DNA from: a virus
Strand: one strand, 5' to 3'
Virus record (IMG/VR): IMGVR_UViG_3300042868_010004
Location: 1-64,000 of that record
DNA length: 64,000 nucleotides
Of this stretch, positions 37,678 to 45,500 are shown one piece after another. Position 1 is the stretch's first letter. The number at the start of each line of letters is the position of its first letter. The notes under the pieces are model-generated. The model was not told the DNA's origin. It was given only the letters and a program-made list of their open reading frames with translations, and ran no database searches. The translations under genes and the position numbers were made by a program.

Positions 37678-38223
37678 GGCACGAAAGGATAAGACACGGC
37701 GCGCGACTCTTCACAAGTTGCGCGCTCCCTCTGTAAACCTTTCGCAATGCCTTACCCGTGGAAATTATCATTTGTGTACTAGCGTTAACGATTTATCTCT
37801 GGCCCTAGTATAAACACTATAGTAAATCCTATATAATTCTTGCCCGTCCTTGTATAAAACGAGGGCGGGTTTTTCGTGTCCTTATACTAAGTAGTTATAC
37901 GTATGCCCGACCGTGCGCAGGAAGCGTGCCAACCAAAGGGACACCACCACCCTTTTACAATTCTTTTACACATGTAAAAAAGGTGTTTGGGCGTGGGGGA
38001 CTTCCATTTCAATTTCTAAGCCAATTTCGAAACCGAACCACAAACCACAATCCCCGCGCTCCTTTATCAGCCCCACCTTTTCTTTCCTTACTGTATCCCC
38101 ACCAGAGTTAATCTACACCCACCCCATCCCCCTTTTTTATTTTCCTATATCTTTTCACCCTTTGGTTTTCCGCCTTGATCTGAAAAAATTGGCCGGGCTT
38201 TTTTAATTTTCAAACTTTTTTGT
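37678..38223. other. Intergenic region with terminator and operator-like motif
   Basis: About 550 bp without a convincing gene. Contains palindromic A/T pieces (CTAGTATAAACACTATAG), the terminator at 37842, a TACGTATG motif at 37887, a TTTTACACATGTAAAA palindrome near 37965, then C/T-rich sequence up to the end of the convergent sigma-like gene. An open frame at 37913-38206 here has poor coding character. Confidence 0.6.
37842..37874 (+). terminator. Intrinsic terminator after GC-rich gene
   Basis: Stem GCCCGTCCT with AGGGCGGGT around an 11-nt loop, then TTTTT. Confidence 0.75.
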
Positions 38224-38742
38224 TTAATTCCCCCTTCTCTCCTCTCTTAACCACTGCTCCCTCTTAATCCTAATTTTCTTTAAATCGTTATAAATGGTTC
38301 GCGTGGTTGTCTTCATTTTCTTACTTATCAAATCTGGCGCGATCCCGCTTAGACTTAATTTGAAAACCTTCTCCTCTTTATCTGTTAAGGAAGGATAAAA
38401 CCCAATCTTAAAATCCGTTACATAGCTCTCCCAAGGGCTTTCGGCCAAACACCAAGAATCATTTTTTATATTACTAAGGCTGGATAAGTCAGCTTTTCTA
38501 AATTTTGAGCATCTTTGTCTTATGGTGTTTCTCATAAGGTTATAGCACAACCTATGAACCCAAGCGTAGAAATTTTTTGATTTAGATGGATCAAACTTTT
38601 CTTTTTTGTTCCAAATTCTAATCAGACAATCTTGTTTTATCTCTTGTATATCCCAATTAATATATCTCCCAAAAGTAAAGGCCCTAACATAGGTATCAAC
38701 CCTTTTAATTAATTCTGGACCAAAATTAAAAGAAGAACTCAT
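38224..38742 (-). CDS. ECF-like RNA polymerase sigma factor
   Basis: 172 residues from ATG at 38742 (MSSSFNFGPELIKRV). Region 2: INWDIQEIKQDCLIRIWNKK, FDPSKSKNFYAWVHRLCYNL, then NLMRNTIRQR. This follows the D-x-x-D/E-x-x-Q-E/D-x-x-x-R-I-W...F-x-x-W-x-x-R-x-x-x-N pattern of ECF sigma factors. Region 4: YPSLTDKEEKVFKLSLSGIA then ISKKMKTTTRTIYNDLKKIR, a HTH with -35 recognition helix. No anti-sigma gene is adjacent. Likely redirects host polymerase to phage middle or late promoters. A longer in-frame start is possible but runs through the upstream gene. Confidence 0.8.
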   Translation of the reverse strand: MSSSFNFGPELIKRVDTYVRAFTFGRYINWDIQEIKQDCLIRIWNKKEKFDPSKSKNFYAWVHRLCYNLMRNTIRQRCSKFRKADLSSLSNIKNDSWCLAESPWESYVTDFKIGFYPSLTDKEEKVFKLSLSGIAPDLISKKMKTTTRTIYNDLKKIRIKREQWLREERRGN

Positions 38743-38747
38743 TTTAT

Positions 38748-39176
38748 TTACAATCGGCCCTTCCGCCCACCACGAGCCGCCCCACCCCTCAGACCTCCAC
38801 TCCGAGTTGTCGCCGCCGGACAGACAGAATAAGACGAACTGAAGACGGGCTTGGAGTCTACTCTCGGATTGAAATCGGATTTGTTCGCCCGATAAGATTT
38901 CTGTAAGCAATTCAGCACAGGCATTGGCTCATTAACCGGATTATTTGAATTAATGCTCACCTGATTGCTCAGTCGGTCAATCTCCGCCCGCATCCGGGCA
39001 TTTTGTCTTTCAAGGGAAGAGGTTGAACGAAAGCTGATTCCACTCATACTTGCCCGCCCAAGCTTCAACCCTCCCGGAGAAAATCCAAGCAGATTGAGTT
39101 TGATTGTATGTGCGAGAGTAGTCCGGAGCGCGTTTCGGATCGGAGTGCGGAAATTTGGTAGACGGAAGAGATACAT
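38748..39176 (-). CDS. Hypothetical basic protein, 142 aa
   Basis: Five bases upstream of the sigma-like gene, same strand. Basic N-terminus (YLFRLPNFRTPIRNALRTTL), a short coiled coil (SLERQNARMRAEIDRLSNQV) and a Gly/Arg-rich tail (GGLRGGAARGGRKGRL) that may bind nucleic acid. Unknown; might modulate or accompany the sigma factor. Confidence 0.55.
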   Translation of the reverse strand: MYLFRLPNFRTPIRNALRTTLAHTIKLNLLGFSPGGLKLGRASMSGISFRSTSSLERQNARMRAEIDRLSNQVSINSNNPVNEPMPVLNCLQKSYRANKSDFNPRVDSKPVFSSSYSVCPAATTRSGGLRGGAARGGRKGRL

Positions 39177-39353
39177 GGGTGAATTCGTTTAAATGTTCAG
39201 GTTACTTAAATGAGATTTTGTCTTTTGCGGCCAAGGTCAAGGGCAATTTTAAGAAAACTTTCAAATAATCCGCCCGTTATTTCCGGTGTCTACCTTCCCT
39301 TTCCCGCCCTACCTTTGTAACCTCTTATTTGTAAAACAATCCGTCAAACAATT

Positions 39354-39800
39354 ATGAGCGCCGAGACAAAATTTACAAACGTGGCGGGACTAGAACTAAA
39401 GTCAGAGTTTTGCGATAAAGTCCTGTATAATACCATCCGCTCTCTGCAATTCTTATTCTTGCATACCTATAAATTCGGGTCAAACCTTGTGATCGAGGAA
39501 ACAGGCCGCGCCGGTCAATTCATGTATTGCATAGAGAATCATGGGCTGAAACTCCGAGGTTATGTCGGGCGGGACGAGAAGACGAAATCGGTCAGATTCT
39601 TGGTGATGGACAACGCAAGAATTTTATGGATGGTCAGGGAAGGGTTTGAGGTTTGCCCGGAGAATTATGATCGAGTCGGCGTGATGATGAATCTCCCGAC
39701 GATGAATGACTTCATTCTGTTCTTAGCGGGCCGCTGTGGTTGGGATTCGGCGGGTTATGTTCGGGCTGAAGAATTTCAAAACAAGAAGAAAAAAAGATAA
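39354..39800 (+). CDS. Hypothetical protein, paralogue of 42330-42791
   Basis: 148 residues, on the + strand inside a mainly - strand block. It shares a core with the protein at 42330: L-K/R-G-Y/F-V-G-R, x-R/V-x-L-V-x-D, R-I-x-W-x-x-R/K-E-G, VGV, and a C-terminal PT-x-x-D-F-x-L-F-x-A-G-x-x-G. No named family. The promoter region upstream includes TTTGTAACCTCTTATT, similar to sequences before several late genes. Confidence 0.7.
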   Translation: MSAETKFTNVAGLELKSEFCDKVLYNTIRSLQFLFLHTYKFGSNLVIEETGRAGQFMYCIENHGLKLRGYVGRDEKTKSVRFLVMDNARILWMVREGFEVCPENYDRVGVMMNLPTMNDFILFLAGRCGWDSAGYVRAEEFQNKKKKR

Positions 39801-39908
39801 TCGGAGGAAAGATAGTTAGCAGCCTAACTACTTTCTAGAACGTCAGACCGATTTGTTTTCAGTCCCGAATTCTCGACGGCGCTTCTTAAAATAAACAGGT
39901 TGATTTGA

Positions 39909-40181
39909 TTACCGTCTAATCCCGGCCTGCTGTAAAATTTGCCGAGCATCTTCTACTTTCGACAACGGTCCAGAGGTTACCTGTCGGATTGTCTTATGCA
40001 GAGACCGAACCCCATCCTCGTATTTTTCAACATAGGCTCTCCCCATTTTCTCATAAAATACTTTTAGAAAGCGCTCTACGTCATATCCGAAAATTCCATT
40101 CAGAGCCCGAGCCTCGGATTCATTCAATTCTAAATGGACTTTCAGATCCATGTTTAATTCAATATGTTTTACAGTTGCCAT
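39909..40181 (-). CDS. Hypothetical phage protein, 90 aa
   Basis: HIELNMDLKVHLELNESEAR, then ALNGIFGYDVERFLKVFYEK and a C-terminal helix. Beta-alpha protein of a type common in phages (L-x-L-x-E-x-E-A-x-A-L). First of the - strand run read toward 39909; 3 bp separate it from the gene at 40185. Confidence 0.65.
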   Translation of the reverse strand: MATVKHIELNMDLKVHLELNESEARALNGIFGYDVERFLKVFYEKMGRAYVEKYEDGVRSLHKTIRQVTSGPLSKVEDARQILQQAGIRR

Positions 40182-40184
40182 AAT

Positions 40185-40553
40185 TTATAATCCTAATTGT
40201 TTTGCCTTTGCCGCAAACTTAGGGACGTTCTCCGTCATCCATAAGTAATATCGCAAATCATTTTCTTTAACCCACTCATACGTTTTATCAGCATACTTTC
40301 CATAACCAATTCCATCGGGCTTTACTTGCTCAGTTTGTTTACCCTCGGAGTTTTTCTTATCCCAAGGTGGAAATTTCAGTTTCTCAATCTGCCCAGTCCC
40401 ATTCAATAAGTCAGACTTGGTGATCGGTTTGATTGCCTTAAACTTCGGATCGTCCCGCCATTTATTCGCATTAACCTTTCTTTGCTCCTCCGAGATTTGT
40501 TCGGCGACATGTTCGTAAGCCTGAATATTTGTCTGATAGTCTTCGTATTCCAT
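40185..40553 (-). CDS. Hypothetical protein with C-terminal DUF3820-like part
   Basis: 122 residues. N-terminal charged region; the C-terminal GYGKYADKTYEWVKENDLRY then YLWMTENVP matches the short domain (G-K-x-x-x-K-T-x-E-x-V/W-x-x-x-D-x-x-Y-x-x-W) seen in DUF3820 and the C-termini of exodeoxyribonuclease X-like phage proteins. That part may bind nucleic acid. No nuclease domain here. Confidence 0.6.
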   Translation of the reverse strand: MEYEDYQTNIQAYEHVAEQISEEQRKVNANKWRDDPKFKAIKPITKSDLLNGTGQIEKLKFPPWDKKNSEGKQTEQVKPDGIGYGKYADKTYEWVKENDLRYYLWMTENVPKFAAKAKQLGL

Positions 40554-40557
40554 TGGG

Positions 40558-40935
40558 TCAGCGCGCCCCTAATTGATTTAATTTCTTCTCAACCCTCACC
40601 CAATACTTTTCCGTAGATTGTTTCTTCCAGCCATTCGGACCCCCATTCATGATTCTCGCGAAATCCTCATTCGTTGGTTTTCTTCCGAGTCGTCTCATTG
40701 TCCCGTAATGCCCAAGATATTTTCGCGCCATCTCTTTTGACTTTTCCGAATCCCACCGATCTTCATATGTGTAGTATGGCGGGCCGTAAATCCGATTCAA
40801 ATCATCCACGAATATCCGTCGAATTTGCAAAACCCCGGCGGCATCCTCTGCCCGATTGTATGCCCGTGGGTTGCCCGAACTTTCAACCTGAATGAGCGCG
40901 GCGAGAAGAATTGCGGGAATGACTGGATCGGACAT
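40558..40935 (-). CDS. Lysozyme-fold muralytic protein (transglycosylase-like)
   Basis: 125 residues. The opening AALIQVESSGNPRAYN puts a catalytic Glu at about 18 in the V-E-S-S-G-N-P context of lytic transglycosylases. AAGVLQIRR (G-x-x-Q-I) and IMNGGPNGWKK near the end complete the fold. There is no signal peptide, so it would need the adjacent membrane protein (40936) or host export to reach peptidoglycan. Probable endolysin. Confidence 0.75.
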   Translation of the reverse strand: MSDPVIPAILLAALIQVESSGNPRAYNRAEDAAGVLQIRRIFVDDLNRIYGPPYYTYEDRWDSEKSKEMARKYLGHYGTMRRLGRKPTNEDFARIMNGGPNGWKKQSTEKYWVRVEKKLNQLGAR

Positions 40936-41139
40936 TCAGACGCCCTTCCTGATTAATGCAATTTTCTGACGAAACCATTCGCCGATTTCTTTCTGCGGTG
41001 CAACCCCGATTGTTGCCGCCGCCAAGACAAATGGAGCCATTCCAACAAAAACGCAAAAGGCGTAAAGAAGAACTATCAGACTGATTGGCAACATAATAAT
41101 CAAATTTAAAAAAATATCTAGTTGATGTTTTGTTTTCAT
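40936..41139 (-). CDS. Two-helix membrane protein, holin candidate
   Basis: 67 residues with hydrophobic helices at about 9-32 (FLNLIIMLPISLIVLLYAFC) and 33-46 (FVGMAPFVLAAATIGVA), then a basic tail. It directly abuts the muralytic gene on its upstream side. Size, topology and position fit a holin; sequence alone does not prove it. Confidence 0.6.
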   Translation of the reverse strand: MKTKHQLDIFLNLIIMLPISLIVLLYAFCVFVGMAPFVLAAATIGVAPQKEIGEWFRQKIALIRKGV

Positions 41140-41142
41140 ATT

Positions 41143-41397
41143 TTACTCCTTAGCTCGTTTTTCTAAACTGATTGCATTTTCTTTCCAGTTTACGAACTCC
41201 GAATCATTAAATTCCGGCCACCAATATATAGTATGAAACGGAACGTAAATCCTTCCATCATGAGAGCCTTCTACCAGTTCGCCGACTGGAGACTGGACGA
41301 TAGCGTGGCCATTTACGATTTTGTATTTGATTGGACGGATCTTCCCCTCTTCTTTGAAGAATCCTTTCTTCCAGTCGGATTTAAATAAATTAAACAT
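41143..41397 (-). CDS. Hypothetical protein, 84 aa
   Basis: The start at 41397 (MFNLFKSDWKKGFFKEE) is fixed by a TTGACA promoter on this strand whose -10 ends 6 nt upstream. An alternative start at 41445 would lie upstream of that promoter. Aromatic C-terminal half (IYWWPEFNDSEFVNWK). Unknown. Confidence 0.65.
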   Translation of the reverse strand: MFNLFKSDWKKGFFKEEGKIRPIKYKIVNGHAIVQSPVGELVEGSHDGRIYVPFHTIYWWPEFNDSEFVNWKENAISLEKRAKE

Positions 41398-41403
41398 ATA
41401 GCG

Positions 41404-41432
41404 AGAAAACCATCTTTCCTCGAACTTGTCAA
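41404..41432 (-). promoter_or_regulatory. Early-type promoter on - strand, leaderless start at 41397
   Basis: Read on the - strand: TTGACA (41432-41427), 17-bp spacer, TTTTCT (41409-41404), 6 nt to the ATG at 41397. Confidence 0.6.
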
Positions 41433-41511
41433 GACAAAGATTCAAGAAAAAGAAAAACCCGCTCGGACTTAACCGAACAGGTTTAGTTTCTTGGTTTTCA
41501 ACCGATCTGGT

Positions 41512-41910
41512 TTAGTCCACCAGAATCTTTTTCACAACCTTCTTCTCCTTCGGCAGATTGACAACCAGTATCCCATCCTGCATCTTTCCAGAAATACCCT
41601 CCGTCTGAATGCCTTGCCAGAGTTCCAAGGTCTTTGTGGTTTCTCCGTATTTCTCATTCTTCGCGCGAACCTCTAGGATTCCGTCTTGGATGCTAACCTC
41701 AATATCTTTATTTGCGTAACCGGGCAACTCCAGAGACAACTCCCATTGAGAATCAGTCTCATTTAATTTCATCCGGGAGGAGAATTGTGCAGAGGAGAAA
41801 GCAAATAAATCCCCGATTGATTTTTCATATCGGTCAAGGACGGTCGGATAATAATTAACGCGACCAAGGATTGGAGTAAGAAGGTTTGATGGATTTGAAT
41901 TGTAAGTCAT
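41512..41910 (-). CDS. Small heat-shock protein, Hsp20/alpha-crystallin family
   Basis: 132 residues from ATG 41910. The alpha-crystallin domain spans about 45-130: WELSLELPGYANKDIEVSIQ, GILEVRAKNE, and the closing GILVVNLPKEKK (the usual G-V-L-x-I-x-x-P-K). These are ATP-independent holdases. In phages they appear in T4-like and cyanophages and may help head or tail assembly. Family call secure. Confidence 0.88.
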   Translation of the reverse strand: MTYNSNPSNLLTPILGRVNYYPTVLDRYEKSIGDLFAFSSAQFSSRMKLNETDSQWELSLELPGYANKDIEVSIQDGILEVRAKNEKYGETTKTLELWQGIQTEGISGKMQDGILVVNLPKEKKVVKKILVD

Positions 41911-42008
41911 GGCGTCTTTCTGAATTAGCAAGAGGCGGGCCAGCCACGGGCAAACTCTAAACAGTTCTCAACCAAGGAATTACGCTTTCCTTTATCTTTC
42001 CGTCTGTG

Positions 42009-42299
42009 TCACTCTGTCTCAGTCGGCCCAAGATAGCGGGACAGCCCCATATTCAGAACGGCGAAAAGCGGGACGTATAACGGGTCAAACGGTTGGGAAT
42101 TCAGACAGGCGATCAGAAAGTGCCCGAGCCCGGCCCAAAAACCGAAACAAAAAGAACAGCCAAGCGCATAGCGGACCTTCTCGGGTAAATCCAAAATATG
42201 ATAGAACCGGAGATATTCCCCAATCTGATGTCGCCCATTCAGAAGGAAGAAAATAAAATAATTTAGACCGGCGGAAAGAATAAGTATCTCAGCATTCAT
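42009..42299 (-). CDS. Membrane protein, DUF1360-like, 96 aa
   Basis: Hydrophobic segments ILILSAGLNYFIFFLL, CSFCFGFWAGLGHFLIACL and PLYVPLFAVLNMGLS suggest three membrane helices. The C-x-F-C-x-G-F/W-W/A block resembles DUF1360 membrane proteins. Function unknown. Confidence 0.65.
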   Translation of the reverse strand: MNAEILILSAGLNYFIFFLLNGRHQIGEYLRFYHILDLPEKVRYALGCSFCFGFWAGLGHFLIACLNSQPFDPLYVPLFAVLNMGLSRYLGPTETE

Positions 42300-42329
42300 A
42301 AAGGGGAAAATTTATTGTAAACTCGGGAT

Positions 42330-42791
42330 ATGTCTGACTCGCCAAAACTCTCCACTCATTTTGGCTTTTCTTTTCAATCGGAAAAAGATGACAAGACATT
42401 ATTTGAAAGAATTAGAGAAATACAGGATTTCCTGATTAAATGTTGGGGAGGAAAAATCAGGGAATATACTATTCAAGAAATCCCGATTAAAAAAACTTTC
42501 TTTTACGTCTTCCATAATGTTAGTCTGAATCTAAAAGGTTTTGTCGGGCGCTGCAACCACACGGGAAAGATCGTTTATTTAGTCAGAGATCCAAAAAGAA
42601 TTTCTTGGGCTTTTAAGGAAGGGCTGATTGAAGGTAAGAAAGATTCCGACTTGGCTGATATCTTATATTCCAGTGTTGGCGTCTTAATCGCGGTTCCCAC
42701 CCCAGCCGACTTCGCTCTTTTTGTTGCCGGAGGGATGGGTTATCAGACTCGCGGGGATTATATTAGGACTTCTGACCGGAAGGCTTTTTGA
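42330..42791 (+). CDS. Hypothetical protein, paralogue of 39354-39800
   Basis: 153 residues. Shares LNLKGFVGR, VYLVRDPKRISWAFKEG, VGVLIAVPTPADFALFVAGG with the protein at 39354, so the two arose by duplication. Like that gene it is a lone + strand gene within a - strand block. Its 3' end overlaps the convergent ClpP-like gene by 29 bp. Unknown function. Confidence 0.7.
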   Translation: MSDSPKLSTHFGFSFQSEKDDKTLFERIREIQDFLIKCWGGKIREYTIQEIPIKKTFFYVFHNVSLNLKGFVGRCNHTGKIVYLVRDPKRISWAFKEGLIEGKKDSDLADILYSSVGVLIAVPTPADFALFVAGGMGYQTRGDYIRTSDRKAF

Positions 42792-43461
42792 GGAGTTTAG
42801 AGGTTGGCGCAACCGTCTTGCTTTTGGGTTTAGTTGCTGCGATATTCTGGATGTCCCAATTGACTTTGACATCCATGACGAGACGGGGTATTCCGACATG
42901 ATCGACTAGGCCATAGTCCTTACATTGCTCGGCACTAAGGAAGAAGTCGGCATTGTTGTTCTTCTTAATCAGATTTTTGAAAAAAGATTTCGGCTTTCCG
43001 GCGTTCTGCGCAAGGATATCCATCAGTTCGTCGTTCAATTTTTGTGTTTCAAGGGCGTCCGAAATAATATCGGAGGACTTTCCTTCGGAGGCGGTGGCAA
43101 CCTCGTGGATCATCAGCTTAGAATTGGGCGACATCCAGCGGTAGCCCTTTGTGCAAGAGGAGAGTAGGAGAGACGCCGCACTGAATACCATTCCACCGCC
43201 GAACCCCATGACCGGAACGGGCGAATTAATAACTAGATCGCGAATCTGGTTGAGTTCAAACACACTGCCGCCGGGTGAGTTAATACTAAGGCAAACCATC
43301 GGTTGGTGGCTATTAATGATGGCGTTGAATAACATCGCGAAATGAGACGCGGAGTATTCGGAAAATTCGTTAATCGTGATAACCTTTGGTTCAAATGTCC
43401 GAGGGATACCCTCCTCATCATTAATGATTAGACCAGCGGGAATTTTGGTTTGGGTGAGCAT
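42763..43461 (-). CDS. ClpP-like serine protease
   Basis: 232 residues with a ClpP fold. SINSPGGSVFE (about 59-69), FGGGMVFSAASLLLSS with the nucleophile at about Ser97, LMIHE with His119, and NADFFLSAEQCKDYGLVDHV with Asp172. The sequence around the Ser is A-S-L-L rather than A-S-M-G, which is acceptable for phage ClpP-like enzymes. Such enzymes act as prohead or general proteases in some phages. Here a separate assemblin-type protease sits with the capsid genes, so its target is open. It has a C-terminal Lys/Ser-rich tail. Confidence 0.85.
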   Translation of the reverse strand: MLTQTKIPAGLIINDEEGIPRTFEPKVITINEFSEYSASHFAMLFNAIINSHQPMVCLSINSPGGSVFELNQIRDLVINSPVPVMGFGGGMVFSAASLLLSSCTKGYRWMSPNSKLMIHEVATASEGKSSDIISDALETQKLNDELMDILAQNAGKPKSFFKNLIKKNNNADFFLSAEQCKDYGLVDHVGIPRLVMDVKVNWDIQNIAATKPKSKTVAPTSKLLKKPSGQKS

Positions 43462-43511
43462 AAGGATTTAGTTAGAGCGTTATTAGTTTTTGTAGAAAAT
43501 TCTTGAATTAG

Positions 43512-44657
43512 TCAATATTTGTTTCTTTTCTTAGGGATGTAATCAACGGGTTTTTCAATAATTTCTTCGCTTGGAAAATTGAGGCGATTCAGATTCACCG
43601 AATTTACGCGGCAATGATAGTCATGCGCGCGAGCTGCCGACACTTCATCTAAATGAATCTCTCTAATTCTATTTCCATTAAAGGTTAATATCATTTCCCA
43701 TGTTTTTGGACTTCTTTTGTTGACCCCGTTAAATACAGAGGTTTTACCTTTTCTTCTAAAAAGTGGTTTATTGGGGTTTGTCCTTTTTTCATAAATCTCT
43801 TTCCCTTCGGAAATATAAGAGTCTTTAGAAACTAGATTTGGAAAATTCATTACCGCATCTTCGCCGTGAAGATAATAGGTGACTTTATCTCTAACGACAG
43901 CCGCTTCCTCCTCTGTGTTATATCTTCCCAGAAATACTCGGTTGCCCTTTCCTGCGGTTGCCCGGGCATTAAAAGCAGATCCATCATGTAGAACTTCCAG
44001 ATATTTACTTTTAGGTTTGCGGATAACGCAAATTTTATCCAAATATTCTGTTATGTTCATATTCAAATACTCTTCTTTTTTGTCCGGATGAATCAAAACA
44101 GCTTTCTCGCCATATTGAAATATAGAAGCGATGTCTCTTGCCGTTTCAGCATCTTCTTTATTTTCAAACCTCTTGCTCACATTTTTACCATTATAAAACA
44201 TATTGAAACACCATTTATTTCTTTTTTTGTCCCACGAAACGCCGTGGCTTCGGTTTCTTGATTTTATATGGGAGTTTAATCCAATCATCTTTCGAGTTTC
44301 ATCGGAAACAAATTCCTTACCGTCCCCATAGCCATCTATAGTCAGATTATACCCATAATTCGGATCAATCGCGTTATAATATTTGATATAAAAACCCTCT
44401 AAAAATACACAATGTTTAAAACTATTAGCTGAATCAATCTGTTTTATTTCAAAATTTTCTATACCATATTTTCTCATTGTGTGATAAAGATAGGTCATAC
44501 CTACTTTTTTACCAGATTTCAAAGTATATTTTTCTCCATGCTTAGCGTGCGCTTTATGCACTGACCATCTGTGGAACAAAGACTTCTCCGTCTTGCCTAT
44601 ATAGAATTTTCGGGTTATTAGGTTCAGGATACGGTATAAAATATATGTTTTTGGCAT
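43512..44657 (-). CDS. GIY-YIG homing endonuclease with three AP2-like domains
   Basis: 381 residues. The N-terminal GIY-YIG nuclease domain begins YILYRILNLITRKFYIGKTE (about 5-24). After it come three AP2/NUMOD-like DNA-binding units at about 138-190 (HGVSWDKKRNKWCF...), 220-278 and 305-360, each with a W/F-rich strand and an A-A/E-x-A-R/x-x-x-D helix. A GIY-YIG plus triple AP2 arrangement is uncommon. It is a free-standing homing endonuclease inserted between the ClpP-like and PhoH-like genes. Base composition is more A/T-rich than the flanking genes. Confidence 0.85.
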   Translation of the reverse strand: MPKTYILYRILNLITRKFYIGKTEKSLFHRWSVHKAHAKHGEKYTLKSGKKVGMTYLYHTMRKYGIENFEIKQIDSANSFKHCVFLEGFYIKYYNAIDPNYGYNLTIDGYGDGKEFVSDETRKMIGLNSHIKSRNRSHGVSWDKKRNKWCFNMFYNGKNVSKRFENKEDAETARDIASIFQYGEKAVLIHPDKKEEYLNMNITEYLDKICVIRKPKSKYLEVLHDGSAFNARATAGKGNRVFLGRYNTEEEAAVVRDKVTYYLHGEDAVMNFPNLVSKDSYISEGKEIYEKRTNPNKPLFRRKGKTSVFNGVNKRSPKTWEMILTFNGNRIREIHLDEVSAARAHDYHCRVNSVNLNRLNFPSEEIIEKPVDYIPKKRNKY

Positions 44658-44714
44658 CTCGCATTAAGAATACACGGAAAACGATCCGCTGGGATTCTTA
44701 AATGGAGAACTATG

Positions 44715-45500
44715 TCATTTTAAAAATCCGAACCTTTCAATCACGAATCCGAGAATCTTATTCCTTTTAATATCTGTATGGTCAAATGAGAAGCAGTGAA
44801 TACCATTATCCTGACATTCCTCGCTGTTGAATAAATCAAAAATATTCATAAAAGCGCTCTTTTTTACATTTGACTGGCATTGATCGCCAATAATGGCCAT
44901 TTTTGAGAATTTACCCAAGCGGCTCATTGACAAGCGGAAATCCGTCCCGTTTAAATCTTCCGCCTCATCCAGAATAATGAAGCTAGCATTGAATGAACGG
45001 CCTTTTAGGAAGCCGATAGGGAGCGATTGAATATATCCCCCTTCAAAGAGTTTTTTAATCTCGTTCTGTGGGAGTAATTCGCTCAATTGGTCGATCATCG
45101 GAAGAGTATATGCTTCCATTTTCTCGTCCAAGCCTCCTCGGAGATAACCAAGACCATAACTGGCGCTTTCAACGGGCATACGGAAAAAATAAATATTCTT
45201 AACGCGACCCTGCTGAAGTAGTTTGAGGCCGATATAGACGGCAACAAGCGTCTTGCCCACCCCCGCCGGAGCTTGGCAAATAATATAATTAGTTTCCTTC
45301 TCTAACGCCCGATCAATCATCTTTTGTTGTTTAGCGGTAAAGGGAAAATCTTTAACAGTAAGGTCGAACGTGAGGGCCTTCCCTTGGAATACGGACTCCG
45401 TATTATCTTTCTTCTGTTCTCCCCCTCCCTCCAATTCATTAGTCCGATCTGCCTTTTTTGCCTTCTCTGCCTGATTTTTTAACCTTTTGGGTTTTGACAT
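44715..45500 (-). CDS. phoH-like: PhoH-like ATPase
   Basis: 261 residues. Walker A APAGVGKT at about 77-84 and Walker B FIILDEAEDLN at about 174-184 are in the PhoH arrangement. Other conserved pieces: LTFDLTVKDFPFTAKQQKMI before the P-loop, MPVESASYGLGYLRG (with GxLxG), and MAIIGDQCQ. PhoH-like genes are widespread in phages; they are thought to act on RNA or under stress, but the role is unproved. Charged low-complexity N-terminus. Last gene of the - strand block; divergent from the late module. Confidence 0.88.
   Translation of the reverse strand: MSKPKRLKNQAEKAKKADRTNELEGGGEQKKDNTESVFQGKALTFDLTVKDFPFTAKQQKMIDRALEKETNYIICQAPAGVGKTLVAVYIGLKLLQQGRVKNIYFFRMPVESASYGLGYLRGGLDEKMEAYTLPMIDQLSELLPQNEIKKLFEGGYIQSLPIGFLKGRSFNASFIILDEAEDLNGTDFRLSMSRLGKFSKMAIIGDQCQSNVKKSAFMNIFDLFNSEECQDNGIHCFSFDHTDIKRNKILGFVIERFGFLK

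Noticed and set aside
37913-38206. 97-residue + strand open frame from a GTG
   Set aside because: C/T-rich low-complexity sequence, poor protein character, runs into the convergent sigma-like gene; no leader or promoter.
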